Part shown: piece by piece, positions 32,348 through 43,295 of the stretch
How the letters are laid out: every line of letters begins with the position of its first letter
How positions within the stretch are numbered: the first letter of the stretch is position 1
The notes under the pieces: generated by a model
The model's input: the letters and a program-made list of their open reading frames with translations, nothing else
Told to the model about the DNA's origin: nothing
Database searches by the model: none
Assembly: GCA_030685235.1 (NCBI GenBank)
Contig: MU839187.1
Coordinates: forward strand, 1 to 64,000
Reading direction: 5' to 3'
DNA: 64,000 bases
Source of the DNA: Copromyces sp. CBS 386.78
Lineage: Eukaryota; Ascomycota; Sordariomycetes; Sordariales; Sordariaceae
Made by a program: the position numbers and the translations under genes

Positions 32348-33040
32348 TCAGCCAGCAATCTCTAAAGACGACCCAAAGAGGGAAAGGTACCTCGAGCTCT
32401 CCAACGACTGCGAAACAAGCTGCGAATAAAAGCTCTTGATGTCACTCAAGGAGATCATGGAGTTGCCCTCCTCCCTTGCCACGATCTCGTCGTGTACAGG
32501 GAGTCGCGATGGCTCGACAACAATGATGCAAAGGCTCTTGAGGTTCGAGAGCACAGACATCCACGCCTTGTTCCCCACATCTGGCTTGTATAGCATCGTA
32601 CTTGACGGCGAAGAAGCAATAACAGGGTGTGTCAACTCCAGCCGTCGGATCGGTAGACAATCTGCCTGAGGGAGCTTGCTCAAAGAATCTTGGTTGTCTT
32701 CGTCTGCGACAATGCGGAAGGTGTTCTCGGAGTAGAAGACGTCGAGAACTTCGGCTCTGGTCTGGTGGTCGAGGGACAGAATCGCTGTGGTATCGTCGTC
32801 TTGGAGACACTCGAACACGGGTCGACAGCGGCTTATCTCGAGGGTGTCGGGCTGAACGACTACTTGGCGATAGATGAAGATGCGGATCTCGATGGGTAAG
32901 TCGAGGAAGCCAATTGCCTTGGGCTCATTGCGGGGGGGGAAATGCATGGTACGCATGGTCGAGCGACGGTCGTGGTTGATTGGTCGAGGGTAGCAAAGCG
33001 CTGGAAGTAGATATGCCTCGAGGCCGCAGGTAGTCATCAT
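32348..33040 (-). CDS. 2EXR/F-box-like domain protein
   Basis: Single exon of about 230 residues. After a loose N-terminus comes G-F-L-D-L-P-I-E-I-R-x-x-I-Y-R (about residues 43-58), typical of the F-box-like 2EXR proteins that are numerous in ascomycetes. This is followed by I-L-S-L-D-H-Q-T-R-A-E-V-L-D-V-F-Y-S-E-N-T-F, also standard for that family. Such proteins are thought to be cytosolic or nuclear adaptors, some in ubiquitin ligases, but most have no assigned role. Two in-frame ATGs lie within the first 32 codons (residues 29 and 32), so the start may be later. It lies tail to tail with the DUF1996 pseudogene. Confidence 0.7.
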   Translation of the reverse strand: MMTTCGLEAYLLPALCYPRPINHDRRSTMRTMHFPPRNEPKAIGFLDLPIEIRIFIYRQVVVQPDTLEISRCRPVFECLQDDDTTAILSLDHQTRAEVLDVFYSENTFRIVADEDNQDSLSKLPQADCLPIRRLELTHPVIASSPSSTMLYKPDVGNKAWMSVLSNLKSLCIIVVEPSRLPVHDEIVAREEGNSMISLSDIKSFYSQLVSQSLESSRYLSLFGSSLEIAG

Positions 33041-34318
33041 CTAACCGGAGAAAGGGGGCATTGGCGACTGTTATTTAAGCCATGGTGACGGGCGTTCATC
33101 GTAGACCGAAATGACGACGATGAATCGGTCGATGGGGTGCATGATGGCGTCGTGGCTCCATCGCCATTGGAGTACTGCAAAGAACTTGTGCAGAGGCGGG
33201 TGGTGCGCGAGTGACCAGATCACGGCTGACAATGTCGGGACTTTGTCGAAAGCGGTGGGAAATCGCCAGCTGGAGAATGGCCGCGATTGTTGCGATGGGA
33301 GAATGCTGGTGTTTTTTCCAGGTGGGAAGGCAGCAAATTGCATGTGACGTAGCCGGAGAAGGTTTGCGGCTCGGTGTCGCGTGTGTGTGTAGATACCTAG
33401 GTAGGTAGCGTATGCATGCCCATGTGGAAGGAAGGCGCTTGGGGGCCTCGTTCCTTTTTGCCGCTCCTGTCATCCGGAAATACCTGTACAACTCTGGCCA
33501 TCTCTTCCGTGCCGTCGTGCAACATTGTTTCCTGTAACGGGAAGCACTTCACCAACCAGTCGGGCCGTGTCACCTCATCTCATCAACCGGCATGTGCTAC
33601 GGTTGGCTGGTATCTGTCTGCACCGAACAGTCTAACGTTCACATTTTCTGCCACGAGCGCCAGAAGTTGTGGTGATCCATGGATTCTGATATTCAAACCG
33701 CAAGAAAACTAACTTAAAACCAGAAACGTCCCGAACGAGTGACAGGTTCCCATGCCAGCTAGCCTATGTAGGCCTTCTAGGCTAGCGCATGGAGTTCGAT
33801 GACAACAGATGAGGGGCCCCTTCAACAAAAGAAAATATCCAGTAAAGACTGTAAACAGGTCTCACTCCCTCTCAGTAGACTTCCGTATAAAGATGACCGT
33901 AACCTGCCGTCCTAGCCTCCACTCTTCGACAGTCCCACCAGGATTCTGGAAGTCCAAGGACAGACAACTGTGCGGCCTTCCCTCATTCCTTACCACGTCC
34001 ACCCATTGAGATTCGCCTTCCTGATCTTCTTTATTTCGTTTAGGTGCACGTGGAGCCTGCCAACATGACTGAGAACGGACAAAACATCCTCAACGATTTG
34101 TGGTACCTAAGCAGCACAGTTGATTTAGTTAGGACAAACGTCTTTCTTCTCGCAATGAATTAACTTACAGGGATTGAATCAGGCGACTCTACCCACTGCC
34201 CTACCCACCGCTCCCAATTTATGTTTTCCATGGCCTTCTCCGCTAAAGTAGACATTGTTGTCAGCATCACCTCGAGGCCTTCCCGTGGCTTTGTAGCCTT
34301 TGACTGCTAGACAGGGTT
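33041..34318. other. Intergenic, no supported gene
   Basis: Short frames only. A CTAGGTAGGTA motif near 33400 is a common short repeat type in these fungi. No RNA gene is recognised. Confidence 0.35.
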
Positions 34319-34675
34319 TTAATTACCTGCTTCGGCAGCGTCGCGGGCGGGTTCAATGTGCTCTTTGAGCCTCCAGTGTTTTCTCACAACGCCCTCAGCA
34401 CTCTTCTCATCACCGGGATAGTGATGGTCGAATGAGAACTCTCCCTTCCGGTTATGATCGAGTTCGTCGGAGCCTTTAAAATATTCGACGGAAAACGCAT
34501 CGAATCCAAGGGCCTGGTACTTCTTCCTCACACCCGCTTTCCCGTCATCCTGGGGGCTCTCCAGCAACCGGTATAGCGTTTGCCAGGAGAATGCCACATC
34601 GTAAGTGCTGCCCGGGAAGTCGGACACTTCGGACTCAGCTTCTGGGCTGCGTGACGAACTCAATTCCATGTCCAT
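34319..34675 (-). CDS. Hypothetical protein, 118 aa
   Basis: A single-exon frame starts at an ATG with CACAATGG context. An in-frame ATG 47 codons upstream (34816) would add a poor-composition leader. The product is acidic, soluble, and has a central W-Q-T-L-Y-R-L-L-E-S and a G-F-D-A-F-S-V-E-Y-F block followed by many His, Asp and Lys residues. I do not recognise it. Coding is supported only by length and composition. Confidence 0.4.
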   Translation of the reverse strand: MDMELSSSRSPEAESEVSDFPGSTYDVAFSWQTLYRLLESPQDDGKAGVRKKYQALGFDAFSVEYFKGSDELDHNRKGEFSFDHHYPGDEKSAEGVVRKHWRLKEHIEPARDAAEAGN

Positions 34676-37262
34676 TGTGATAGTAATCGACCAGGGCCAG
34701 ACGGAGATGTTGAAGAAATGGTAAGTTGGTAAAGAGTGCAAGTTGGGCTGCTTGTGAGGTTGAAGATGAAACCTAGTGGAGTGATATCGTCCGGACTTTA
34801 TATCTTCAATAGCCACAATGTTCCCAAGCGCTGCATCAACACTGGTAGCGACTGAGTAGCCAAGCTCAGGACCGAGATGGTATCACACAGGATCCTCAGT
34901 AAGAGACTCATCCTATCTTTCTTTCATCGGTTCAGATACGAGGAGACTGATTACGCGCGCCCAACGCTTGTTGGGTCCTCGTGGATCACGGGATGCGGAA
35001 CTCACGAAGAAAGCCTCAAACCGAGTCCCTTCCAACGACCCGACATCTTTCCGTGTATACCTATATGACTCGGCATGTGGACGAACTGGCGTTGGTTACA
35101 GTATACAGACTTGCAGCGGTTGCAGGACACGGCCGGGTGGTTGGTGTTCGTCTTTGAAGGACGGAGAGGCCATGAGGGAACATGAGTTGGCGAAGACAAG
35201 TTCCAATCAAAGCCATGAAAGTGGACACTTGGCAAATTGATCATGGGAATGCCAAGATACATGCATACCCCAGAGATTGGTGTATAGTTATCCATAATAA
35301 CCGAAGTGTTTGAACCGATGTTGGACGTATTCATTTGGAGTTAGGGCTGAGTTACGTTAGCTTCTCAATCTGCGTTGTTGGTCATGTGAGGCCGATAAGC
35401 ATCTGTCGCGGCCATGGTAAGGACTTGTGGTTTTCGGATATGTCCAGAATTTGGCTCCAAGCAAAAGGTCTGATGATGTTGAGAAGTGGTCATTCTGTAT
35501 GTTTCGAAGGCGCCGAGTTGAACTTTTGGTAGGGTCAACCTCCCCACACGCACCAAAAACTTAGGGGTACGCTAACGCACCGAATTTTCATCCCAACATC
35601 TCTACCACACGATACATTAGAGTTTTGAGCTCAAAAAATGTATTTGCTGGTCAATAGAGCTTGCATAAATCTCCCTATTCTCTTTTTTCCGAAAGAAAAG
35701 GGCTTTTCTACCACGGAAAAGGCCGAAAACATACAAACATGGCCACGTCGAGGGAGGCAGCCCTGATATCTTTCCCAAGATGAATATTAGACACAAAGTA
35801 TAGAACAAGTATATTTTGGGCTTAGGAATCAGAACTACCGAGTCTTTTATTCCAAGCTAGGCGCTGAGCCAGATAATAGTAGACTTGAGTTGGCCTGGTG
35901 CTCAGCTCTCGAGTTTTTAGACTCTTTTGAGTTTTGATATTGCGAATTCGGGACTCGCTTGCTGCTGGGAATTGGCCCGTGTCAGGCATGCAACTCGCTG
36001 TCGACGCTAACAGTTTGTAGCTGGTGCGGGGCACCCGCCGGTCACTGTAATATGCTGCAGAGTAGGTAGATTGGCACCTGCCAAGCCGAGTGACAGCTGC
36101 CAGCTTCCATGATCCGTGCGCGTCTGCTTTCAATTCGCCTTTTCCCACCGACCATTCTCCCTTGCTTCTTCCCTTCCCGAAAAAAGCAGCCGCCGACATT
36201 GGATGCGTCAACAACGAGTTCGAGCAACATCGCACGACAGGCATCCGTATTCTTTTCGTTTTCTTTTTGAACACTCCCCTTGTTTCCAAATTACCATGAT
36301 CACCCTTCGGTCCAGTGTCGCAGTTGAGTGTGCTTTCATTCACCACGTGGCCCGTGCGCCCAAGATCCCAGCATCGATGCGGACTGTCGGTTGTTGCTTT
36401 CAGCACCTTTCGCGAACGGTGCTTTTACATTCCATATCCCTTCAATTTCGCGGCAGGTCTTCTGGCAATGAAGGCTGGCTGAGGGACTTTTTGCGATTGT
36501 CCGTTCGCGGTAGTACCCGACTTTTGTGCCGATTTCGCTTCTTTCGAGCCAGACTCCGGTGGTAGCTACACCACTCCATCTCGTTGCCCTAGCCCATCGT
36601 TTCTCGACTTTAACACCTCATCTTGTTGTCTGTCACTATCCTCGATATTTCCGTTGGATCACCGCAATGGCCATGCGAGGGACGCCGCTAGTGCAGCCGC
36701 CCTTCTCTCATCTTTCTGATCAGTCAATGAAGTATAATACTTGATATTTGCTTTTTCAGAGCTTTGACAACAACGCTCATCAACATCGAAATTGCGATGG
36801 TCACTAGGGGAGGTCAGAGCCATCGTCATGTCTTGAACAATGGCGTCGATCTGGGTCTACATCTGCCGCCTACCCGCTGGGTTTTCAACCATCATGTGTG
36901 AGATCTCAGATCTGGGGGACGGGGGGATGCGGCGGCTCAGCTTTGTCCTTGCATGCCAGCCACCGGGGTACCCAACCGTTGATTCACAACAACCCAGAAT
37001 AAGGGAGAATGCCAGTCGCTGTGTAAACATTGCCAAGTTCGTATATACCGACCCGTATATACAACTGAGCGCGTCCGACTCCGTCATGATTCCTTTGTTC
37101 TGGGAAACATTGGCTCTTGCATCGTCCTCGTCTGTTGGGTGTTGTCGTTGTGTGTCGTTACTAACCATCCAGGAATTCCTCTTTTTATACTTGTTAATCC
37201 CCTTTCACATCACTAACTAGTCACTCGTTGTATCATCCCCAACACCTTATTGTAATATCAGT
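34676..37262 (+). promoter_or_regulatory. Long upstream region of the laccase gene
   Basis: About 2.6 kb without a supported gene. The last few hundred bases before 37263 are C/T-rich with CACATCACTAAC and ATCATCCCC tracts, as in many fungal promoters. I cannot point to a definite TATA box or copper-response element. Confidence 0.35.
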
Positions 37263-39484
37263 ATGCGTTTGCTTCCACTTCTAGGCGGCTTGTTGCCCCT
37301 GCTCGGCCTTGTTGGTGCCGCTCCAAGCTGCAACCATGAGTGCAACCGCGCTTGTTGGACATCCCGGTTGAACGTCAATACGGACTACGAGAACGAATGG
37401 CCCGTCACCGGGGTTACACGGAAGGTAAGGCTTCCCGCTTTCTGCCCAAGATTGACAAGGGTTCCAACATACTGACTAGATGCTACAGTTCGACTTGGAA
37501 ATCACCGAAGTGGACGAATGGGTGGGCCCAGATGGTCACATCAAGAAGGGAGCCATGCTCATCAATGGTGAGAGACAGCCAACGCACCTCCAATTCTTTC
37601 AATTCTCAATTGCCGGCTAACAACGAGTTCGAACAGGCGGGTACCCGGGGCCATTAATCAAGGCGGACTGGGGCGACAGGATCGAGGTCACGGTCACAAA
37701 CAGGCTTAAGACCAACGGGTTAGTTCCGTCCTTCCGACTGCACTAGGAGCCATTGACACTGACAACCCTTCCAGTACCTCCATGCACTGGCATGGCTTCC
37801 ACCAACTGAACAGCAACAACCAAGATGGCGTGGCCGGGGTAACGGAGTGTCCGATCCCTCCTGGGGCCAGCAGGGTTTACTCGTTCCTGGCTACTCAGCA
37901 TGGAACTTCCTGGTTTGTCCACATGTGCCGCTGGGGTCGTCAACCGCCAACATAGCCGCTAACGTTGGTGTGTTTTCAGGTACCACTCGCACATCTCTTC
38001 GCAATATGCCAACGGCATTGTTGGCCCAATCCAGATCAACGGTCCTTCCTCCTACCCGTACGATACCGACCTTGGCGTCTTCCCTATCAGCGACTGGTAT
38101 TATGATTCCGCTGAGCATATTGTTGATCGGGTGATGGACCCCAACAACCCTTTCCTCAAGGGTGTCCCTGGCTCTCCTCCGCCGAGTAACAACATCCTCT
38201 TCAACGGCAAGGGCGTCGCGCCCAACGGAACTGGAGGCGAGTATGCGAGATTGAAGTTCACAAAGAACAAGCGTCACCGTCTTAGGCTGGTCAACACGTC
38301 GGCTGATAACACCTTCGTTATTTCCATCGTTGGCCACAACATGACGGTCATTGAGGCAGACTTTGTCCCCGTACAGCCGTACCTGGTTAGCCAGCTTTAC
38401 CTCACCGTCGGCCAGCGTTACGATGTCGTGATCGAGGCGGACCAAGAAGTGGACAACTACTGGCTCAACGCAACTCTCTCTTCCACCCCACTTTGCGGCG
38501 TGTCGCTCAACCCCCACCCAGCTGCCATTGTCTCATACGAAGGAGCCGACGAGAGCAGATTGCCCACCAATATCGGTCTTCCTGCCATCGAACAGTTCTG
38601 CGAAGATGACACGACTCCTAAGCCCCTAATCTCAAGGACAGCGCCAAAGGCAGACTTCACCAACACCAAGGTGGATACCCTGTCTGTCACCCTTGACGTG
38701 AAAGAGGTGAACAGGGGCATCTCCAAGGTTCTTTGGGCTGTAGATGGCTCGGCCATCAACGTCCAGTGGGAAAAGCCGACGTTGGAGTATGTCGTCGAAG
38801 GGAACTTTACGTTTCCGAGACAAGCGAACATCATCAAGCTCCCAGAAGCTGCCAAGGTCCGTTCCCTCGAATCCCTTACCATGCACCACCATGCCGTGTC
38901 CCTTGCATCGATGATCCGGAGCTAACGATGTGAAACAGTGGTCCTTCTGGGTGATCCAGAATAACTCTCCCTCGCCGCATCCCATGCATCTCCACGTGAG
39001 TTTCTTTTTTTTGGTCCCTCCTCCCTTGCTTGCTCCTGCACCTCTGCCTCCACCTCCACCTTATCCGTGCTAACATCACCCCTTCCTCCCACAGGGCCAC
39101 GAGTTCCTCATTCTCGGCCGCTCCCGTTTCACCGCCAACCCCCTCGTCGACCCGGGCCGTCCCATCCTCTTCGACCCAGCCGTCGACGGTCCTCATCTCA
39201 AGTTTGACAATCCCACGCGGCGTGATACCACAGTTCTCCCTCCCTTCGGCTGGCTCGTCATCGCCTTTGAGGCCGGCCGCAACCCCGGTTCGTGGGTGTT
39301 CCACTGCCATATCCCCTGGCATATGAGCCAGGGACTAAGCGTCCAGTTCCTGGAGCGGATTGATCGGATCAGCCAGGTTCTGCCGAATTTAATGCCGGAG
39401 TTGAGGATGAAGTGTGATGATTGGAGGGATTATGCTGATAAGGAACCGGGGTTCAAGATGAGGAAGATTGATTCGGGGCTTTGA
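37263..39484 (+). CDS. Laccase (multicopper oxidase), secreted
   Basis: Seven exons (37263-37424, 37489-37567, 37637-37718, 37775-37912, 37980-38856, 38939-38995, 39095-39484) join in frame into about 594 residues. A signal peptide (end near V-G-A-A-P) is followed by C-N-x2-C-N-R-A-C-W as in ascomycete laccases. All four copper motifs are present: H-W-H-G, W-Y-H-S-H, H-P-M-H-L-H-G-H, and H-C-H-I-P-W-H-M-S-Q-G-L. The enzyme oxidises phenols with reduction of oxygen to water, outside the cell. Most introns are classical; the one at 38857-38938 has the weaker donor GTCCGT. No lesion is seen. The C-terminus is K-I-D-S-G-L; the acidic D-S-G-L ending recalls ascomycete laccases whose C-terminal plug is processed. 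Confidence 0.93.
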
Positions 39485-39899
39485 GTACCTAGCGTTGACA
39501 CTTTTGTTGCTTAATGGGATTGAGGTTTGCTTCTTGTGTATTCACTTCTTGTTGTTGGGTAATTGGAGCACCAGGCTGCTGGGAGATTATAGGAAAGTGA
39601 TTCGAAAGTGGTGCTTACAAGGAGATATCATCGAGTGTTTGGGTGACTGGCGACCAATTGGTCAAATGAACTGTAGCATCAAAGGCGTTAAGCAACCCCT
39701 CCAGGAATGTCTTCCGCTTAAGGAGAAAACAACCCCCAGACATCGCTCGAAAGATTCATGCTAAACCCCGTTTTAGTTCTGAAAGACAAAGGAAAGACCA
39801 CCACGAGAAAAGGGATGTTTTCCTCAGCCTCAGCCACAGACAGAACAGTCTTTCACTAACATTATCATTTGGAGTTGTCTCTCTTCTAGCGTATCTGCT
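39485..39899. other. Intergenic between laccase and the hypothetical pair
   Basis: Convergent 3' ends of the laccase and the minus-strand gene at 39900. No gene seen. Confidence 0.4.
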
Positions 39900-40301
39900 T
39901 TATAACCTCATTTTCCAGCGGCATTTCTTCAAAACGACGTTCTCCTCGCACGGCATCTTCCGACAAATGATGCACTTCACCTTTGGTTTAACCTGAATTA
40001 GGTCATCCCACTCATCATAACCGCTTTTTCTCTTCCACTCGATATCGACCGTTCTGATGCCACGGACAGTGTGGTGCTCTTCATCGTATGGGAATAGAAA
40101 GTTACTATGAAACCATTTGGCAGTTTCTTTCACAGCCAAGCTATCTATATAGCTCTCGGAGATGAGACCGCCGAATGGCACTTCCGCTCCTCTTACCCCA
40201 TGTCTGTTACGAATGTCGAGGTTCGGGTCGAATATCACACGCTCCTTCGTCCACTCGGTATTATCCTTTTGGACAAGGACCTCCTCGATGGTCGCAGGCA
40301 T
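39900..40301 (-). CDS. Hypothetical protein, short relative of the next gene
   Basis: A 134-codon frame starts at an ATG before P-A-T-I-E-E-V-L. Its C-terminal half resembles the end of the 40606-42406 protein: the pattern V-[DE]-[IL]-x-W, D-E-W, C-I, P-C-E, V-V-L-K is shared, and N-R-H with a following G-x-I/V-S block lies before it. It lacks the STAND-like N-terminal domain and Pro/Glu linker of that protein. It may be a truncated duplicate or the last exon of a gene whose upstream part I cannot see; open sequence continues 16 codons upstream. The function is unknown. Confidence 0.45.
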   Translation of the reverse strand: MPATIEEVLVQKDNTEWTKERVIFDPNLDIRNRHGVRGAEVPFGGLISESYIDSLAVKETAKWFHSNFLFPYDEEHHTVRGIRTVDIEWKRKSGYDEWDDLIQVKPKVKCIICRKMPCEENVVLKKCRWKMRL

Positions 40302-40605
40302 CCGTGGTCTCGATCTTGATCTTGATCTTTGCAAGTACGTCTCTTCCACTCAAGATGGACCATCCCAAATTTCCAATGCCTCGAGCTGTGCAGTGCTCGC
40401 CGTCTTTAGGAGAAATAGCAAGGAAAAAGACAAGACCCTCTCCACCTTTCAGTCGCCAAATATTTGATGTCAGTGTCTCGTAGCTTTCTTCATCCCAATC
40501 TCAATTCTTTTATGTTATTTTCTCGTTCGCGTTTCATAAGTCATTCCCTTCTAACTTTTGAAAGGCCTCAAAAACAAAAGAGACTTTTCTTCACTCTCCC
40601 AAGCT

Positions 40606-42406
40606 TCACTCCACCCCGTCCGTCGAAGCGTTTTGAGCTGCAGGCATTGCCTTCAACACAACACCTTGTTCACACGGATCTTCTCTCGAGACAATGCACT
40701 CCCTCTTTAATTCCGGCACCACCCCATTTGCCCACTCATCATCCGACTGATCAACTCTCCACGTCAACTCCACCCTTCCGATCCCTTCATGGCGTTTCAA
40801 ATCCCAATTGAACCTGTTGCCATTGCGAATCTCCACAAACTTTGGATCCTCTAGCAGCGTCGCCTCGGGCCATCCCAGCTCGTCAATCAGCATACGGAGA
40901 GAGACGATTCCGCAGTAGTTGATCTCTCTACGGCCTGCATCATGCCGGTTGGGGATATACAGCGACGTGTCCAGGCGCACTGGTAGGCTGCGCCATTGGT
41001 TTCTGTAGTTGCGAATCTCAACGGATGTGATCACCGGGGGAAGACGTTCGGCAGATGGGCGCCTTGAATGCGTAAGCCATGGGGCCGGGACATCCAGGGT
41101 CCCATTGGGTACAGTGGAAGGGTCATCATCCGAGTCCTGATTAGGAGGAGGGCCCGAAGGCCGGGGAGACGCTTGGCCGTCAATCAGTGGAATTTCGGGG
41201 AATGGGGATGGAGGATGTGAGGGAGCTGAGCCGGAGTTTGAGTCTGGCTCTGGAACTGGCTCTTCCTTTGGCTCGGGCTGCAGCTCTGAGAGCGGTTCCG
41301 GGGGAGGTTCATGTACTGGGGGAGGCTTGATGATGATGTCGAGGCTCGGTGCGGGCTTCGGAGTGGTGTCGACGCGTGGGGCCGTGATTACCGGGGCTGT
41401 TTCCTGTGCTGGTGGGGACTGGATGTCGTGCTGTGGTGTTGGGGGCCGCGGCTGGTAACCCTCGGGTCCAGTTCTCTGCACGGGCTCTTGCACAAGTGTT
41501 CTAGACTTGGATGTTGTTTGACCTGGCGTTGTGATGCTTGTGTAGCACCTCGGGCAAGTCGTGGAAGGGAGCTTTCTACTAGGCCGACTTTCGAAGTCAG
41601 GAGTCTTCCCCAAAGTCTGCCTAAACGCAGATACTGGTGGAGGCGGCAGTTCCTGAGCTATCCGAGGAACTCTGCCCGTGTTGCGTACGGTGCTTGCAAG
41701 GTAGCATATCTCCGCAGCCGAGTCAGCTCTCCTGTTCCGACTCCTGGGTTTAACAGCAGGTGGAAAGTCCCTCCGCAGTTGCTCAATAGCCTCGAGGTGC
41801 TTTCGAATGAGCTCTCTCAGCTTTTCTCTGGAGCGGCTTCGTTAGCGACTTCTCTTCACTGAAGTTGTCCTGCACTTACATCTCTTCCATCTTTCCACGA
41901 GACCGAGACCCTTCTCCATTGCGGGCCATGACCTCGAGCTGGATGATTGCCAAGATCAACTGAATAGTTGACTTGAGCTGCTCCATTCGTGGATGGAGAA
42001 GCTCCAGCTTGGGCTTCCTGATCTTTTCCCATCTCCAGGCCGCATAGAACCGATTGGGATAGCTACTGTAATCATTGGCATACTTTTGTTTCAACAACTG
42101 TATCTTCTCCATCTGTTCCGCAATCTCGTCATCCAAAGCCTTCGCCTCCTCAGCGATGCACCGGAAAATGTTACGATCACGCATGTAACCGACGAGTTCC
42201 TTCCCTGCCTCCGGAAGTCGAAATTTGATCAAGTATTCGGCTGTCTCGATCAAGTCGCGGAATGATCGGAAGGGCAAAGCGTCGTTCTGGATCTGACTCC
42301 GTATCGTCTTTGTAGCGTCGGCAATTTCGACTATGAGGGTGAAGAGGTTGATTGCGGCCGCTGCAACACCCAGCACAGCGCTACCGGTTTCGAATATTTC
42401 CGCCAT
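40606..42406 (-). CDS. Protein with fungal STAND-type N-terminal domain and Pro/Glu linker
   Basis: Exon 1 (42406-41880) and exon 2 (41827-40606) join across a GTAAGT...CAG intron into about 582 residues. The start, M-A-E-I-F-E-T-G-S-A-V-L-G-V-A-A-A-A-I, followed by helices up to residue 175, is the form of the fungal N-terminal domain found at the head of many NACHT and other STAND proteins. No NTPase P-loop follows. Instead there is a basic helix, a Pro/Glu/Ser-rich linker (about residues 280-420), and a C-terminal domain shared with the short gene downstream (two Cys, D-D-E-W, E-C-I-V). It could be a standalone signalling or death-fold-like protein, but its role is unknown. Confidence 0.65.
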
Positions 42407-43113
42407 GGTGTGAGTTTGGGAGTCAACAAACTACCGATGTCAACGGCGGCTCTTGAGAAGTGTCATCCCTCCCATTTTATGGTTTTCACATCATGCCTTG
42501 TCGGCCCGCCGTGAAGGCACAAACGATCCATCTGAAAGGCTCCGAGGAAGCCGAAACCCCCTCATCGAAACCTCAAGTCGAAGTATCATGTTGCGAATCT
42601 GCCGAAACGCAGCCAAAGAGCCTCAAATTTCGTGTTCGCGTCCTTCTCTAGAGACTATTGGCGTTAGTAAGGAGGGTTCGGTATGAGCTGTCAGTGCATC
42701 TCGCATATAATTTCTGAAAGAATTGGCAATGGCTTCGTCTTCGCTCCACATCATCGCGGTTATCATCCTGTCATATTCTTCCGATCCGGGATAGGTAGCA
42801 GTCAAGCTGTGCTCATGCAACTGTATGTCGCACCGTGGCTTCGCAGCAAAGCACAGCAAAGCACTGCAAATGTTTGGGATGTTTTGCATCGTTCGTCGAC
42901 AAAGAACACTGTGAACGGCAGTGGCCCAGTGGGCGGCCGTCGATCCTTGTCCTTAAGGTATAGGGCGAGACACTGTCAGCTGAATGGTGCACGCTAAGGC
43001 AGGCCGCGATTGTCCGGGCCGACGCAATACAACGTCTTTTGATTGTTATCTTGAGGGTTCTCTCGATAGGGTTGCAAGGTTGTACATCCATGTTCAGCTG
43101 AGCTAGGGATGTT
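42407..43113. other. Intergenic or decayed coding DNA left of the copia element
   Basis: Minus-strand frames at 43136-42623 are partly protein-like but broken. If the copia element and one GATGT are taken out, one minus-strand frame stays open for a few dozen codons across the junction. This hints that the element landed in a gene remnant. I cannot name it. Confidence 0.2.
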
Positions 43114-43295
43114 GTCGGTAGATCCCCAGCCAGCACTGGGCACAGGCCATCTATTCGCCAGCCCCACCGTGCCCTAGCTGCCCACCATTCTTATAGACCT
43201 CCAAATTTCCTCCTCCTCTCTCTTACTCTCTCTCCATAGCAATCTATCACATTTCACGATCTACTATTATTCGTAATCGCCTATACACTCTTACA
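43114..43295 (+). repeat. 5' LTR of the copia element
   Basis: 182 bp, starts TGTCGGTAG and ends TTACA. It differs from the 3' LTR mainly by G-to-A and C-to-T changes that create TpA, especially in the last 80 bp. Confidence 0.9.
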
